A stretch of DNA of 64,000 bases, taken from Aldrovandia affinis (lineage: Eukaryota > Chordata > Actinopteri > Notacanthiformes > Halosauridae). The DNA is taken from NCBI GenBank assembly GCA_029706075.1, contig JAINUG010000052.1, forward strand, positions 1,825,498 through 1,889,497, written 5' to 3'. The notes beneath the pieces are model-generated. The model was given only the letters and a program-made list of their open reading frames with translations, had not been told where the DNA came from and made no database searches. Shown here piece after piece: positions 35,531 to 47,859 of this stretch. Both the position numbers and the translations under genes were made by a program. The stretch's first letter is position 1, and every line of letters starts with the position of its first letter.

Positions 35531-37740
35531 TTAATGCGACTTCTGGTGCTGCATGGTTTTGCTGATGGCCTTGTAGTCTGGTTCATACGTGGTGAGGTTA
35601 AGCTTCATGTAGGCGTTGAGGCTTCCATCAGTTAAACGTGAGCGTAGGTAGGTCTTTATGTTTTTCAGATGCGAGAAAGACTGCTCACATGCATATGTAG
35701 AGCCAAATATGGTCAATACGGCAATACTCACACGCTGCATTGTGTGGTATGTGACAGGAAGCTCGTTCCAAGTTTTGAGAATCAACTGGTCTTCAGGTTG
35801 AAGGTTTTTTCATTTCTGTCCACTTGTGTTCACTCGCCAGCTCTGCTCGCTGTCGCGCAAGTCTTTCCAACTCTCCATTCAGTGACTTGAACTTACTCAC
35901 CCACATGTCTGACGCCTTCAGGTCAGCAACTTCCACCTCAAAGTCTCTGATGGAGACCCCAGGGATGCATGTCAGGTCGGCTTCATCCACTGCACACTTG
36001 TGTGGATGAGTGATGAATTAAGAAATTCTCTGAAACGCACTTTGAATGACTGCAGGAAATTGGATGTAAAGCCAGCTAGCTGCTGGAGATCAAAATGTTG
36101 AGTAGGGTCACTTGCTAAGCATGCATCTCTAAATTCTCGTAGTCTTTCAAAGTGCAGAAGACAACCTGTTTCAATGTCCCTGATAAAGAGTTCCGGCTTG
36201 CTTTCAAATGCAAACACTGCCTGTTGAAGGGATAAGACTGTATTTCCAATGCCTTGCATTTTCACATTGAGCTGGTTCAGATGTCCAGTTATGTCCACGA
36301 GATAGTGAAACTGCAGGAGCCACTCAGTGTTAGCTAGTCAGGAAGCTCGACGCCTTTCATTTCGAGAAAAGTCCGGATTTCGCCCAGGCAAGCCGCAAAA
36401 CGGCTGAGCACCTTCCCCCTTGACAACCAACGCACATTGCTGTGTAAAAGCAGACCGGGATAATTATTCCCAACTTCGTCTAACAGTGCTTTAAACTGAC
36501 GATCATTTAAAGCTCGGGCAACAATAAAGTTGACCACTCGAATGACCAGCGACATCACCTCACCAAGCTGCTTGCCACACGTTTGAGCACAGAGCGCCTC
36601 CTGGTGCAGAATAGGATGGGTCTATTTTCATGTTCATGAAGAAGCGCTACAAATCCTTTGTTTTTCCCCAACATACAGGGAGCACCATCAGTACACACAG
36701 AAATAAGTTTATCCATCGCTAGATTCTTTTCTTTAGCGAACTCCATGAAAGACTTGAATAAATCCTCCCCTCTTGTTGACCCTTTCATTGGCAAAACAGC
36801 AAAACTTTCCTCACGCAGTGTGTCACCTGCATCATACCTCGCAATTATACTAAACTGAGATAAATGGCATATGTCCCTGCGTTTATGTCTTTAATTTGTG
36901 TTTCCTCGACTTGATTTGCCATCATGATGGTATGATCGTGAACAGTTTTTGCTGACAGAGGCATGTCTTTTATTTGTTTGATTATCCTGTCTTTATTTGA
37001 GAAGTCATCAAACAGTTCATTGGCCACATCAAGCATGAATGTTTTGGCATACTCGCCATCTGTGAATGGCTTTCAATTCCTTACTATTGCCAAAGCACCA
37101 GCAAAGCTAGCCGAATTCCCGTCACCTTGCTTGGTCCATACACGGAGTTGCTGCTGACTGGCTTGCACTCTCTGCTGTAGCTCTTGGCATGCCTTTTTCC
37201 TGCTGTCCCCAGCTGGATATTTCGATGCAAATGAAGCATGGCGCATATCGAAGTGCCGCTTTACATTTGACCGTTTAATTGATGCAATTTTATCATTGCA
37301 TATTAGACATACCGCAGAATCTGCTCTCTCCACAAAGGCAAATTCCTCTGTCCACTCGGCCTGGAACGTACAGTAATCCTCATATTTTTTCTTTTCTACA
37401 TCTTTTCCGTCATAAGGGTTCGTTGCAGATAAACTAGCTGGCTATCTGACGAAAAAGAGGGAAGTTTATTTCTTGACCATACAACGACCCATGTCGTGGC
37501 GCATTATCCAATGAAAACTGAGTTTTGGTGTCGACAGATTAAAATAGATCAGAATATTTTATATTTTGAATTTTTTTTTCAAAACTGTAATTTCTGTAAA
37601 ATGTTTTACTTTAAAATGACACAGTAGAATTATTTATTACTTATCGTGTTAAAAAATGTCAGCTCAAATTTGTCTGCGAGCCATATGCAGTCATCGAAAG
37701 AGCCATATTTGGCTCGCGAGCCATAGGTTCCCGACCCCTG
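35531..37740 (-). pseudogene. Broken hAT transposase (ZBED/GTF2IRD2-like) with 5' terminus
   Basis: The right boundary at 37740 is a hAT-type terminus reading CAGGGGTCGGGAACCTATGG on the minus strand. The minus-strand frames then give, in order: a BED-like zinc finger region CLICNDKIASIKRSNVKRHF (37073-37333), a MANQVEETQIKD block, LISVCTDGAPCMLGKNKGFV (36555-36794), HSNVRWLSRGKVLSRF (36334-36558), a helical stretch 35793-36298, and the C-terminal hATC dimerisation block YACEQSFSHLKNIKTYLRSR followed by LNAYMKL (35531-35785). At least five frame breaks make it inactive. The domain style is that of transposases related to GTF2IRD2/ZBED/SCAND3 hAT proteins. The left terminus was not found. Confidence 0.82.
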
Positions 37741-37789
37741 CTCTAGTTCTAAGTCATAAACACATAGGAGTCCATGATCAATGTAACAT

Positions 37790-38157
37790 CTCTCATCTCA
37801 TCTCATCTCATCTTCAGCCGCTTATTCCTAGTTAGGGTCGCGGGGGGGCTGGAGCCTATCCCAGCATGCATTGGGGCGAGAGGCAGGAATACACCCTGGA
37901 CAGGTCGCCAATCCATCTCAGGGCACTACATACACCATTCACTCACACACTCATACCTACGGGCAATTTAGACTGTCCAATTAGCCTAACGTGCATGTCT
38001 TTGGACTGTGGGAAGAAACCGGAGTACCCGGAGGAAACCCACGCAGACACGGGGAGAACATGCAAACTCCACACAGAAAGGCCCCCGGCTTGGATTCGAA
38101 CCCGAGACCTTCTTGCTGTGAGGCGACAGTGCTATCCACTGCACCACCGTGCCGCCC
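37790..38157 (-). mobile_element. Mermaid-like tRNA-SINE with perfect 12-bp TSD
   Basis: The minus strand begins GGCGGCACGGTGGTGCAGTG, with box B CTCGGGTTCGAATCC. It continues with TTTGCATGTTCTCCCCGTGT and CCAAAGACATGCACGTTAGG, and ends in a (GATGA)n repeat. TCAATGTAACAT occurs at 37778-37789 and 38158-38169, so this is a complete insertion with a 12-bp duplication. The sequence style is that of the widespread fish Mermaid SINE. Confidence 0.85.
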
Positions 38158-38201
38158 TCAATGTAACATAATTTAAAAAATAAGGAAATGCCAACAATAT
38201 A

Positions 38202-39411
38202 CAGGCAGTCCCCGGGTTACAAACGTCCGGCTTATGGACAACTCGTACTTACGAACGGACTGCCATAAGGCCTATTGTATTTAAAAAATTTAGTTAAATA
38301 CAATGGTTCGTAATAACGAACGCACGCACTACTTTGTGATGCTAATTAAAACATTGCGCGGTTTCAGCGGTTCGTCGGCTCAAGGAACAGAGATCACCGT
38401 CCGTTATTTTATGTCAGATCACGGTCCCGTTTTTCTCTTTCTCTTACCCTTACAACGATGCCTCCAAAGCGTAAATCCGATGCAAGTGCTGGTGATGCAT
38501 CAAAGAAAAGGAAAACAATCACCATGGAAAGTAACGTTGAAATAATAAAGAGATCGGAGAGAGGTGAAACGCCATCAGCCATTGGGAAAGCATCTACAGC
38601 CGGTCAACGATTGGAACAATTTTAAAAGATAAAGGGAGAATAATGGAGCATGTGAAAAGCCATGCCCCGATGAATTCCACGATTATTACCAAGCAACGCA
38701 GTGGTTTAATTATTGAGATGGAAAGGCTATTGATAATTTGGATAGAAGACCAAAATCAGCGTAATATGCCTATTAGCCTTTCTTTAGTGCAAGAAAAGGC
38801 TCGAAGCCTTTTCAATGACTTAAAAGCTGCTCGTGCAGCAAGTGAAGGTGATTGCGACTAAGAATTTGTTGCGAGTAGGGGTTGGTTCAATCGCTTTAAA
38901 TTGAGAGAAAATTGACATAATATTAAAGTTCAAGGTGAAGCAGCGAGTGCAGATGTAAGTGCTGCGAAAGTTCATCTCCAAGTCCATCATCTTCTGCATC
39001 ATCCAGTTATTAATGTTATCATAATGTTACCTCACAAATGAGTGTCAACCTTTAATCATGATCCTTTTTCTTTTTTTCTATCTAAACTGTTTTAAGAACT
39101 GTTTCTTTAATGTTTTTTTACAGTACAGTACTGTATGTACATAGTTACTTTTATTATTACTGTATTATTATTAATATTACAGTATTGTTATTATTATTAC
39201 AGTATTATTATGTACTGAATGTTATGTTTAAGATGTTTTATTGTATTTGGAAGTTTTTCTTAAGTGTTTTATATGCACAGAAAGGTAAAGTAAATACTAT
39301 ACTAAGACAAACATTTGACTAAGTGACGATTAATAAGAACTGTACCTATTCCGACTTACATACAAATTTGACTTAAAGACAGACTTAAGAATGGATCTCG
39401 TTCGTAGCCTG
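38202..39411 (+). pseudogene. Tigger/pogo-like transposon with truncated transposase
   Basis: The left terminus CAGGCAGTCCCCGGGTTACA follows TA (38200-38201). The right terminus, with an internal gap, is CGTTCGTAGCCTG followed by TA (39412-39413). From 38459 a frame encodes MPPKRKSDASAGDASKKRKT and VEIIKRSERGETPSAIGKAS, the start typical of Tigger transposases (psq-type helix-turn-helix). A later frame (38643-38861) carries a CENP-B-type DNA-binding segment with WIEDQNQRNMPISLSLVQEK. The DDE domain is missing and frameshifts separate the parts. Confidence 0.82.
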
Positions 39412-39599
39412 TAACTCAAATGATCAACTGGAATGATATCTGGAATTTTACTTTGAAAGAGACAAATGCTAAACATGGTATAAGTACTTGTTAGGCTTTT
39501 AGACTGATAGCTAACTATTTTCTGACTGTTTCATGGAATAAATCAATTAGGCATTGGCATTCATTGCTCTTTTTTTACAAATACACTGATACATTCATG

Positions 39600-40170
39600 T
39601 TCATGAACGTTAATGTTCTGCATAATCTAATGCAAATTGATTAACGTTAGCCTAAATGTTAATCTGTAGCCTGACAGAGCCGTCCAATCGGTCTCAGTAG
39701 AGAATGCAACATAACGTCGTTAACGTTATATTATGGGTAGATTCCGAAAAGAGGTGAATTGATACGGGCTCTATGATTTTCCCAAGCCAAAACAATTTCA
39801 TTGTGCAATGTTGTCAGCTTATTATTCATACCTCAGTGACTGCAATGTAGCTGCTAGCTAGGCTAATGTTATATTTTCCCTGCTGAGATATGATTGAAGA
39901 ATCACACACTAAACCAGAAATAGTCTGCCTTAATACAGTTCGAAGAATAAGCTGCCTGCTTAGCTAGCTAGCTAACGTTAGTATGTGGCCACACATACAT
40001 GTATATTCGTAGTAACGTTAGCTTGCTAACTAGCCAACATGATTGTTTGCAGGAAGCTGTTATGAACTTAAAGCTGGCTAACTGTTCAATATGATTGCTA
40101 ACATTAACGTTAGCTAGTACGTCTTTGCCCTGTAACGATGCTAACATTATTTAACATTAACGCTATCAAA
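39600..40170. repeat. Cluster of AACGTT / GCTAGC palindromic motifs
   Basis: At least eight AACGTTA or TAACGTT words and several GCTAGC words occur within about 570 bp in both orientations, for example GCTAGCTAGCTAACGTTAG near 39965. They are not in tandem register. No coding content is seen. Confidence 0.6.
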
Positions 40171-40519
40171 CGAACTATACTGTATGCTCACATAGTAGCC
40201 TACATTAATAACAACTTAGATGGTTGTGGTGAAAATTGCCACAATGCTTAACCCATCCTCACCTCTCAGTTCAGGTTCAAAGTCACAAGGGCTTGTTCGG
40301 GAGAACCTTATGCAAGCAAAACACCAGGTCTCAGAATGGGCATATTCATGCATAGGTTACTGAATGGGTGTATTCGTGTGGTCTCACAAACCTGGCAGCA
40401 AACACTATTCAATGTTAATATAAAATATATAAAATAAAATTGTACAAAATTCTATCAAAAAGTTATCAAAAAATGTAGGGACATTGTGTGGAATGATTTA
40501 CAGTATATAATGTTATATA

Positions 40520-41225
40520 CACACTACTGGTCAAATGTTTTAGAACACCCCCATTTTCCAGTTTTTACTGAAATTTAAGCAGTGAATAACCTGAAATGGT
40601 TTTGGCAGTGAGTGGTTTCCTACACCATCAAAAGGCACTTGGAGACTGGAAGAAACTCTGACAGGAAGAGGTCTAGCAGACCCAAAGCCACAACAAAATC
40701 AGAAGACAGGTTTCTGAGAGTCAACAGCTTGCGTGATAGCCGGCTCACAGGACAACAGCTTCAAGCACAGCTTAACACTGGTCGAAGTAAGGAACTGGTC
40801 TCAGTTTAAACTGTGAAGAGAAGACTTGGAGCTGCAGGTTTGACAGGTCGAGTGGCAGTAAGAAAGCCATTGCTAAGATGGCAAAAGAAGAAAAAGAGGC
40901 TTGCCTGGAGAATGAAGCACCGCCAGTGGACTACTGAAGACTGGATGAAGGTCTTATTGACCGATTAATCAAAGTCGGCGACTTGCACTGAGTGACTGTT
41001 AACCCACGTTAACCCATTACTTGTTCCCTGAAAAGGGCCTTGAAATTCAGAAAATTTCAGAAATTTACATTATTTTTCAGTTTTTGGTAACCTAAACTTG
41101 TTTTTTGACTCTGGCAGTTTACTGCTTACCTTTGTACCATTTCAGGTTATTCACTGGACTTGAACTGCTTAAATTTCTGTAAAACCTGGAAAATGGGGGT
41201 GTTCTAAAACTTTTGACTGGTAGTG
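40520..41225 (+). pseudogene. Tc1-like transposon, catalytic domain deleted
   Basis: Inverted termini share TTTTAGAACACCCCCATTTT. The left starts CACACTACTGGTCAAATG after TA; the right ends GACTGGTAGTG before TA. The interior frame 40612-40809 encodes VSYTIKRHLETGRNSDRKRS and DRFLRVNSLRDSRLTGQQLQ, the paired-like DNA-binding domain of Tc1 transposases. The sequence continues in other phases to an RQWTTEDW-like stretch and then jumps to the 3' non-coding region. The DDE catalytic domain is essentially absent. Confidence 0.85.
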
Positions 41226-41238
41226 TATATACTGTATA

Positions 41239-42363
41239 CACCGATCAGCCACAACATTAAAACCACTGACAGGTGAAGTGAATAACATTGATCATCTCGT
41301 TACAGTGGCACCTGTCAAGGGGTGGGATATATTAGGCAGCAAGTGAACAGTCAGTTCTTGAAGTTGATGTGTTGGAAGCAGGAAAAATGGGCAAGCGTAA
41401 GGATCTGAGCGACTTTGATAAGGGCCAAATTGTGATGGCTACACGACTGGGTCAGAGCATCTCCAAAACGGCAGGTCTTGTGGGGTGTTCCCAGTATACA
41501 GTGGTTAGTACCTACCAAAAGTGGTCCAAGGAAGGACAACCAGTGAACCGGCGACAGCGTCATGGGCGCCCAAGGCTCATTGATGTGCATGGGGAGTGAA
41601 GGCTAGCCCTTCTGGTCCAATCCCACAGAAGAGCTACTGTAGCACAAATTGCTGAAAAAGTTAATGCTGGCTATGATAGAAAGGTGTCAGAACACACAGT
41701 GCATCGCAGAGTGCCCATGCTGACCCCTGTCCACCGCCGAAAGCGCCTACAATGGGCTGGTCTGATGGATCACGTTTTCTTTTACATCATGTGGATGGCC
41801 GGGTGCGTGTGCGTCGTTTACCTGGGGAAGAGATGGCACCAGGATGCACTATGGGAAGAAGGCAAGCCGGCGGAGGCAGTGTGATGCTCTGGGCAATGTT
41901 TTGCTGGGAAACCTTGGGTCCTGGCATTCATGTGGATGTTACTTTGACACGTACCACTTACCTAAACATTGTTGCAGACCAAGTACACCCTTTCATGGCA
42001 ACGGTATTCCCTGATGGCAGTGGCCTCTTTCAGCAGGATAATGCGCCCTGCCACACTGCAAAAATTGTTCAGGAATGGTTTGAGGAACATGACAAAGAGT
42101 TCAAGGTGTTGACTTGGCCTCCAAATTCCCCAGATCTCAATCCGATCGAGCATCTGTGGGATGTGCTGGACCAACAAGTCAGATCCATGGAGGCATCACC
42201 TCGCAACTTACAGGACTTAAAGGATCTGCTGCTAACGTCTTGTTGCCAGATAGCACAGGACACCTTCAGAGTCCATGCCTCGACGGGTCAGAGCTGTTTT
42301 GGTGGCACGAAGGGGACCTACACAATATTAGGCAGGTGGTTTTAATGTTGTGGCTGATCAGTG
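41239..42363 (+). pseudogene. Tc1-like transposon, nearly complete
   Basis: Termini CACCGATCAGCCACAACATT and GTTGTGGCTGATCAGTG lie between TA dinucleotides. The N-terminal frame 41369-41599 ([20 protein letters not shown], then [20 protein letters not shown]) ends at an early stop. The C-terminal frame 41752-42345 holds the catalytic region: WSDGSRFLLHHVDG (first Asp), FQQDNAPCHTAKIVQEWFEE (second Asp) and NSPDLNPIEHLWDVLD (Glu), in DD34E style. Two small deletions near 41710 and 41758 and the stop make it inactive. The remainder is well preserved, suggesting a comparatively recent insertion. Confidence 0.9.
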
Positions 42364-42534
42364 TATATATATATATATATACGGGAGGGCAACACAGAAC
42401 ATAGGGCCTATTTAATAGGCTATGTAAATATGTTGTTGTGGGCTTTTTCGTAATGTTAGAACATTTTGTTTAAAGAAGAGCGACACTGCATGTTTTTTCT
42501 TCTCTTTTTCCCCTTTACATTTTTCCCTCTCCCT

Positions 42535-42601
42535 CATTTGGCGCGCCCCCTATGGATGAACAGCGCCCCTAGCATTCGCTTATATGCCACGGGCCAGCTC
42601 T
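42535..42601 (-). mobile_element. hAT terminus fragment
   Basis: The minus strand reads CAGAGCTGGCCCGTGGCATA and then AATGCTAGGGGCGCTGTTCA, in the style of hAT termini (CAG-initial). No opposite end was identified nearby. Confidence 0.4.
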
Positions 42602-43934
42602 GGACATAAAACATAAACACACAAAAAAAAAAATCACAAGAACTCATAATACATTCTAATAGCAGCTGGAATAAATGAGCTGCTAAAACGTTTGGTTCTA
42701 ATCTTGTGCTGAAGTGGACACCCGCTCCCTCTCCTGCTGTATCTGCACAGACAGCCATGAAGGGGGTGGCTAGGATCCTTCATGATCTGTCTGGTTTTAC
42801 TGCACATCAGCGTGGAGTGCACAAGAGCTACTGATTTCTGGCTAACACTGGTGATCAAAAGAACAAGCATTGCAATGTCAGTTTTGACCACATTGATTAG
42901 GGTCAACAGCACAGTGAGTGTTGATAAGAGGGCGTGTACGTGTGCGCTGCCCCCCCACAGAAGTGTGTTATGTGTAGCCAGTGGCTTTTTCTGCCTCCTA
43001 AATGCTTTTGACTGACATCGTTCATCCCCCATGTGTGCTACAGTTCCGTCACCGTGCGGCAGGATGTGTGCGGCCTACGCAGCCCTGCCTTTGAAGTATG
43101 TCGGGGCTAATCTGCGTGCCTTTAAAAAAAATAAAACAACGGCGAAGGAGGCGAAAGAGACTGCTGTGGAAACATGGTCCTCATTTTAGGGTGGCCCATT
43201 GCCAGAGTCTTGCTGGAAACAGCCTGCCCCTGTTTAAGTATTTGACTCGAAAAAACTGTTTTGGAATTTTTTTTTTTTGCTGTGTCTAACCGGTAGCCTC
43301 CAAATAAAAGAATGTCATTGGGACTGACTGAGGCGTGTGGCCTTTGGGGGTGGGGGGGGTGAGGAATGTGCGATCGTGAAAGTGAAAGCGGGGAAGTTGA
43401 GGGTTCTAAACATTTTCCATTTCTGCTGAATGACTCATTAAAGGAAACCCATTAGCATGCAAAAACAACAAAAAGTTTATATTTTCTCTGTTATTTTTTT
43501 GTGTGCCTACTATTCTATAACTTCAGGTGGCTGTGAAATGTGTTAAGTGTTCTGCAGTGGAGAAAATATAAGACTTTTGGAGGTCAAAAACCCAATAGGC
43601 GGCTCTGTCATCAAGGCGACACGACTACTGTGGTTAACAATACAGATCTCTTTAATTGTTCGTTTCAATTGGCTTTCCTGCAGGTATCTTAACATAGTCT
43701 AAACAAGAAATTACCTCAGAATTTCTGTCATTTGAAAAAAAAAAAAAAGACCTCTGATTGAGCAGCACAATCAGTACACATCATGTTTAAAATGCACAAT
43801 TGCATCAAAATGGTTAGTCAGCAAAAAAAACAAAGCACCCCATTGAAGTGAATTAAATTAACAAAATCTAAATTAAGTCTGAAAGAATTCGTTATTACCA
43901 CACTGTGGATTGATGCGAAAACAAACCACATATT
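42602..43934. other. Intronic sequence without recognised gene
   Basis: The part at 42640-42960 may be an old unclassified repeat, but I cannot name it. The rest includes A- and T-runs. No coding signal is seen. Confidence 0.4.
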
Positions 43935-44908
43935 TGTGACGACCGTGATAAGGACCCAGACGCAGATCAGGAATTTGGCAAAAGAGGAGTTTATTGGAAA
44001 GCAGGGGTCAAAACCAGGAATCCGATAATGGCAAAGGTACAAAATCACAACGCAAAAGGGAGGTCCGGAAAACAGTAATAAGGTCAAAACGGGCAGGCAG
44101 AAAGGCAAACAAACAGAATCGCAAGGCAGGCTCGGGGTAGTCAACAGAAGGGTAGTCTCGGAAAAATCTATAAACACTGGCTTCGGAAAAGTAGGCTCAG
44201 GGAATAAGAATCAGTACTGACCCGGGAAAGAACAAGAACACAGAACAGATATACAAGGAACGAACATAAACACTGAACTAATATACAGGCAGGGAAGGAA
44301 AACACAATAGGACTCAGGTGTGACTGGGAGGAGAGAGGGGAGGAACACAGGTGAAAACAATGGGAATCGTTAATCTAATAACGAGGGAATTCGCTAATAG
44401 AATAACGAGGGGAAACGAAAGACACGGACTGGGAATGACAGACACATAGACAATAAACGACCTGGAAGAACAGGCAGACAAGTGCATAGTTAGAAGGGGA
44501 GGAATGCATAGAGAGAATCTGCATGCGAATGAAAGGGAAAGTGAAAAGCTAACAGGGATACGATAATAAGCGAGAAAGACAGCGATAGTCAGAAGCGTGA
44601 GATAATTAGTGATTAGTAGTGTTAGTAACTTAATCTAAATCCCTAATGTTAGTAGATTAGTTGGTTAGTACTATATACATCTAACTAATATATACAAAGT
44701 GCAATCTAGAAAGTAAGAAGGAAGAAAACGAGATAATAAGCGAAGAAGGAAAAAACCCAAACATTTCCCGAAGTGCAAAAGACAAAGACAAGGAGTGGAT
44801 CTGGAACAGGAACAATAACAGACGAGGAACAGAACGTGAAAGAAACATGACTCGAAGAATGATAAACAAAGTACAAAAACAAACCGAACAGACACTCAGA
44901 ACATAACA
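43935..44908 (-). mobile_element. Solo LTR, 974 bp, with 5-bp TSD
   Basis: Bounded by TG and CA: TGTGACGACCGTGATAAGG at the left and CAGAACATAACA at the right. It is flanked by identical ATATT pentamers (43930-43934 and 44909-44913). On the minus strand an AATAAA signal lies close to the downstream end (near 43990), so that is the transcription direction. No internal gag or pol sequence is present. This is the expected product of recombination between two LTRs. The TSD length fits Ty3/Gypsy elements. Confidence 0.85.
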
Positions 44909-45038
44909 ATATTAGTCAATTGACACTGCTTTCAGGGGGGGACTCTGCTTTCCTGCCCACGTTACCTGTTATCTGTTGGCTCTTGCCTTTGGACTTGATT
45001 TAAAGGGCTTCGTTCTCAATGTAGCCCTGTGTCTGTGC

Positions 45039-45380
45039 CAGGGCTGCATCTTGACGTTCATGCGCCCTCCGTTTTGGGCCCCCCAACCCCCCTCCGGCAT
45101 GGCATTCTGGGAGATGGAGTTCTTAGATTTAACATTAGATTGGAGATATGATTTCATTTGCGTAATTTATTTTTTATGACTACTAATAATAATAATGAAG
45201 GATCCTGTGTGATGAACATACATTTATTAGGCGTGTAAGTGTAATATGAATTACGTTAATAAAAATACAAATAAAAAACTATATATTAAAAAAATAATAT
45301 CAATATGAATATTTTCCCCATAATTCCGGGCCCCATGCAACATTTGGGCCCTAGGCCCAGGCCTTGGAGATCCAGTCCTG
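45039..45380 (+). mobile_element. hAT-type MITE, family A copy 3
   Basis: 342 bp. Termini CAGGGCTGCATCTTGACG and GAGATCCAGTCCTG are inverted repeats. The flanking octamers GTCTGTGC (45031-45038) and GTCTGCGC (45381-45388) match at 7 of 8. The interior is collinear with the copy at 664. Confidence 0.88.
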
Positions 45381-45714
45381 GTCTGCGCTCTAATGAAAAC
45401 TGTCGATACGAGGACTTCGCGTCTTCACTGAGGGTGGCCATTGCCGGTGAATCATATCCAGCAGGGGAGCAATATCAGCTCGTCTTAGAGCCACAGGCCC
45501 CTCCAAATGGACACAGTTTACCTCCTCTCTCACCTGCCCCTCCCCCCTCCCTCCCCCCCAGTGCTTTGATCACCATGGAAATCTGCAGGGTCTAGTCACA
45601 GCTCTCAACTCAGTACTGAGTCACCTCAGTAAAGTTCATCCATTCCTGTTTAGCTGGAGAAGAACGTATTCTATCTCACGACAGAATTTATATAACTTAT
45701 ACAATCCATATATA

Positions 45715-47096
45715 CAGTCAGATCCATAAGTATTTGGACAGTGACACAATTTTCATAATTTGGCTCTGTACGCCAGCACAATGGATTTGAAATGAAACAA
45801 TCAAGATGTGCTTCAAGGGTAGACTTTCAACTTTAATTTAAAGGTTTTGTCAAAGATATTGTATGAACCTTGTAGGAATTACAACCATTTTTATACATAG
45901 CCCCCCCAATTTTAGGTGCTCAAAAGTAATTGGACATAACTAACATAATCATAAATTAAATAGTCATTTTTAATACTTGGTTGCAAAATCCTTTGCAGTC
46001 AATGACTGCCTGAAGTCTGGAACCCATAGACATCACCAGACGCTGGGTTTCTTCCCTGGTGATGCTCTGCCAGGCCTGTACTGCAGCCATCTTCAGTTCC
46101 TGCTTGTTTCGGGGACTTTTTGCCTTCAGTCTCCTCTGCAGCATGTAAAATGCATGTTCAATTGGATTCAGATCCGGTGATTGACTCGGCCAGTCACAGA
46201 TGAGGTGGTATGCTTCCGATCATGAGCAGTTCCTTCCCTTCTCCATACTCTTCTCTTCCCATTCCAAGTTGATCTTTGTCTCATCTGTCCATATGATGTT
46301 GTTCCAGAACTGTACAGGCTTTTTGGGGATTTTTTTTGGCAAACTCTAATCGGTTTTCCTGTTTTTCAGGTTTACCAATGGTTTGCGTCTTGTGGTAAAC
46401 CCTCTGTATTTACTCTGGTGAAGTCTTCTCTTGATTGTGGACTTTGACACAGATACGGCTACCTCCTGGAGGGTGTTCTTGATCTGGCCAACTGTTGTGA
46501 AGGGGTTTTTCTTCACCAGGGAAATAATTATTCTGTCATCCACCACAGTTGTTTTCTGTGGTCTTCCGGGCCTTTTGGTGTTCATGAGCTCACCAGTGCA
46601 TTCTTTCTTTTTAAGAATGTACCAAATAGTTCATTTGGCCACACCTAATGTTTTTGCTATCTCTCTGATGGGTTTGTTTAGATTTTTCAACCTAATGATG
46701 GCTTGCTTCACTGGCAGTGACAGCTCTTTGGACTTCATATTGAGAGTTAACAGCAACAGATTCCAAATGCAAATGCCACACTTGAAATCAACTCTAATCA
46801 ACTCTAGACCTTTTATCTGCTTACTTGTAAATGAAATAATGAGGGAATAACACACACCTGGCCATGGAACAGCTGAGCAGCTAATTGTCCAATTACTTTT
46901 GGTCCCTTAAAAAGAGGGGGACCACATATAAAAAGTGCTGTAATTCCTACACCGTTCACCTGATTTGGATGTAAATACCCTCAAATTAAAGCTGCACTTT
47001 GAGCTCATATTCATTTAATTTCAACTCAATATGCTGTGGTAGATAGTTAAAATAACAATAACTTTGTCAATGCCCAAATATTAATGGACCTGACTG
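45715..47096 (-). pseudogene. Tc1-like transposon, degenerate
   Basis: Termini between TA dinucleotides: CAGTCAGATCCATAAGTATT (left) and CCTGACTG (right). Minus-strand frames run MKSKELSLPVKQAIIRLKNL and PIREIAKTLGVAK (46631-46855), GRPQKTTVVDDRIIISLVKK and STIKRRLHQSKYRGFTTRRK (46346-46585), a WTDETKINLEWE block (first catalytic Asp), and SQSPDLNPIEHAFYMLQRRL (Glu region). The middle of the catalytic core, including the second Asp, is deleted near 46200. Stops separate the frames. Confidence 0.85.
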
Positions 47097-47104
47097 TATA
47101 TATA

Positions 47105-47859
47105 CAGTAGGCTCCATTTTTATTCATACCCTTGATAAAGATGAACAAAAGAGATCATATAAAATAAACTATATAAGTAATGAGGTATATTTTATGCTCC
47201 AAAAATTATATTCTTTAATGATAATGCACGAAGCACAATCAACCGGTTCAGAAATTATACTTTCTTTCACCGAAAAATCAAGAATCACAAATATTCACAC
47301 CCCTGTTATCAGTATTTTGTGGTTCCTCCCTTGGCCATTGTAACAGCAAGTAGTCACCTTCTGTAGTGTCGTACGAGGTAGCCATCTCCTGATCTGCAGA
47401 GGTCAACAAGTTTTTGTCTGATGCTTTCAGGGAGTTCTTTGCGTTTCACCATGATGATGGCTGACCACAGTATTTCAAATGTGTGTTCCCTCCTTTTTAT
47501 ACCCTAGGGAAACAGGAAACCATTTTAGGCCACTGTATAGTTCCAAGTTCCAAGTTCCAAGTAGTATTACTTCTAATGAGTAATAAGTTCCAAATAAGTT
47601 GTATATTTATGAAGATTTGTTTTTGTTGGATTACATTTAAAATAATAGTTAGGGGTATGAATAATTGTGATCCAGATGTTTTCTGGAAAAATATTAATAA
47701 AACAAAATATGTTTTTCTGAACAATTGTATTAGTAATGTAGGTTTGGAATTATCTGAATTCTTTTAGCATAAAATATACCTCATTACTTAAATAGTTGAT
47801 TTTATACAATCTCTTTTGTTCCTCTTTATCAAGGGTATGAATAAAAACTGAGCCTACTG
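47105..47859 (-). mobile_element. Tc1-like deletion derivative
   Basis: Inverted termini CAGTAGGCTCCATTTTTATT and its near-complement AACTGAGCCTACTG share TTCATACCCTTGATAAAGA. TA lies on both sides. The minus strand retains only the transposase start, MVKRKELPESIRQKLVDLCR, near 47400-47455. The catalytic domain is missing. Confidence 0.8.

Noticed and set aside
35531-37333. Domesticated hAT gene (ZBED-like)
   Set aside because: At least five frame breaks and stops interrupt the conserved blocks, and a hAT terminus is still attached, so it is a decayed transposon.
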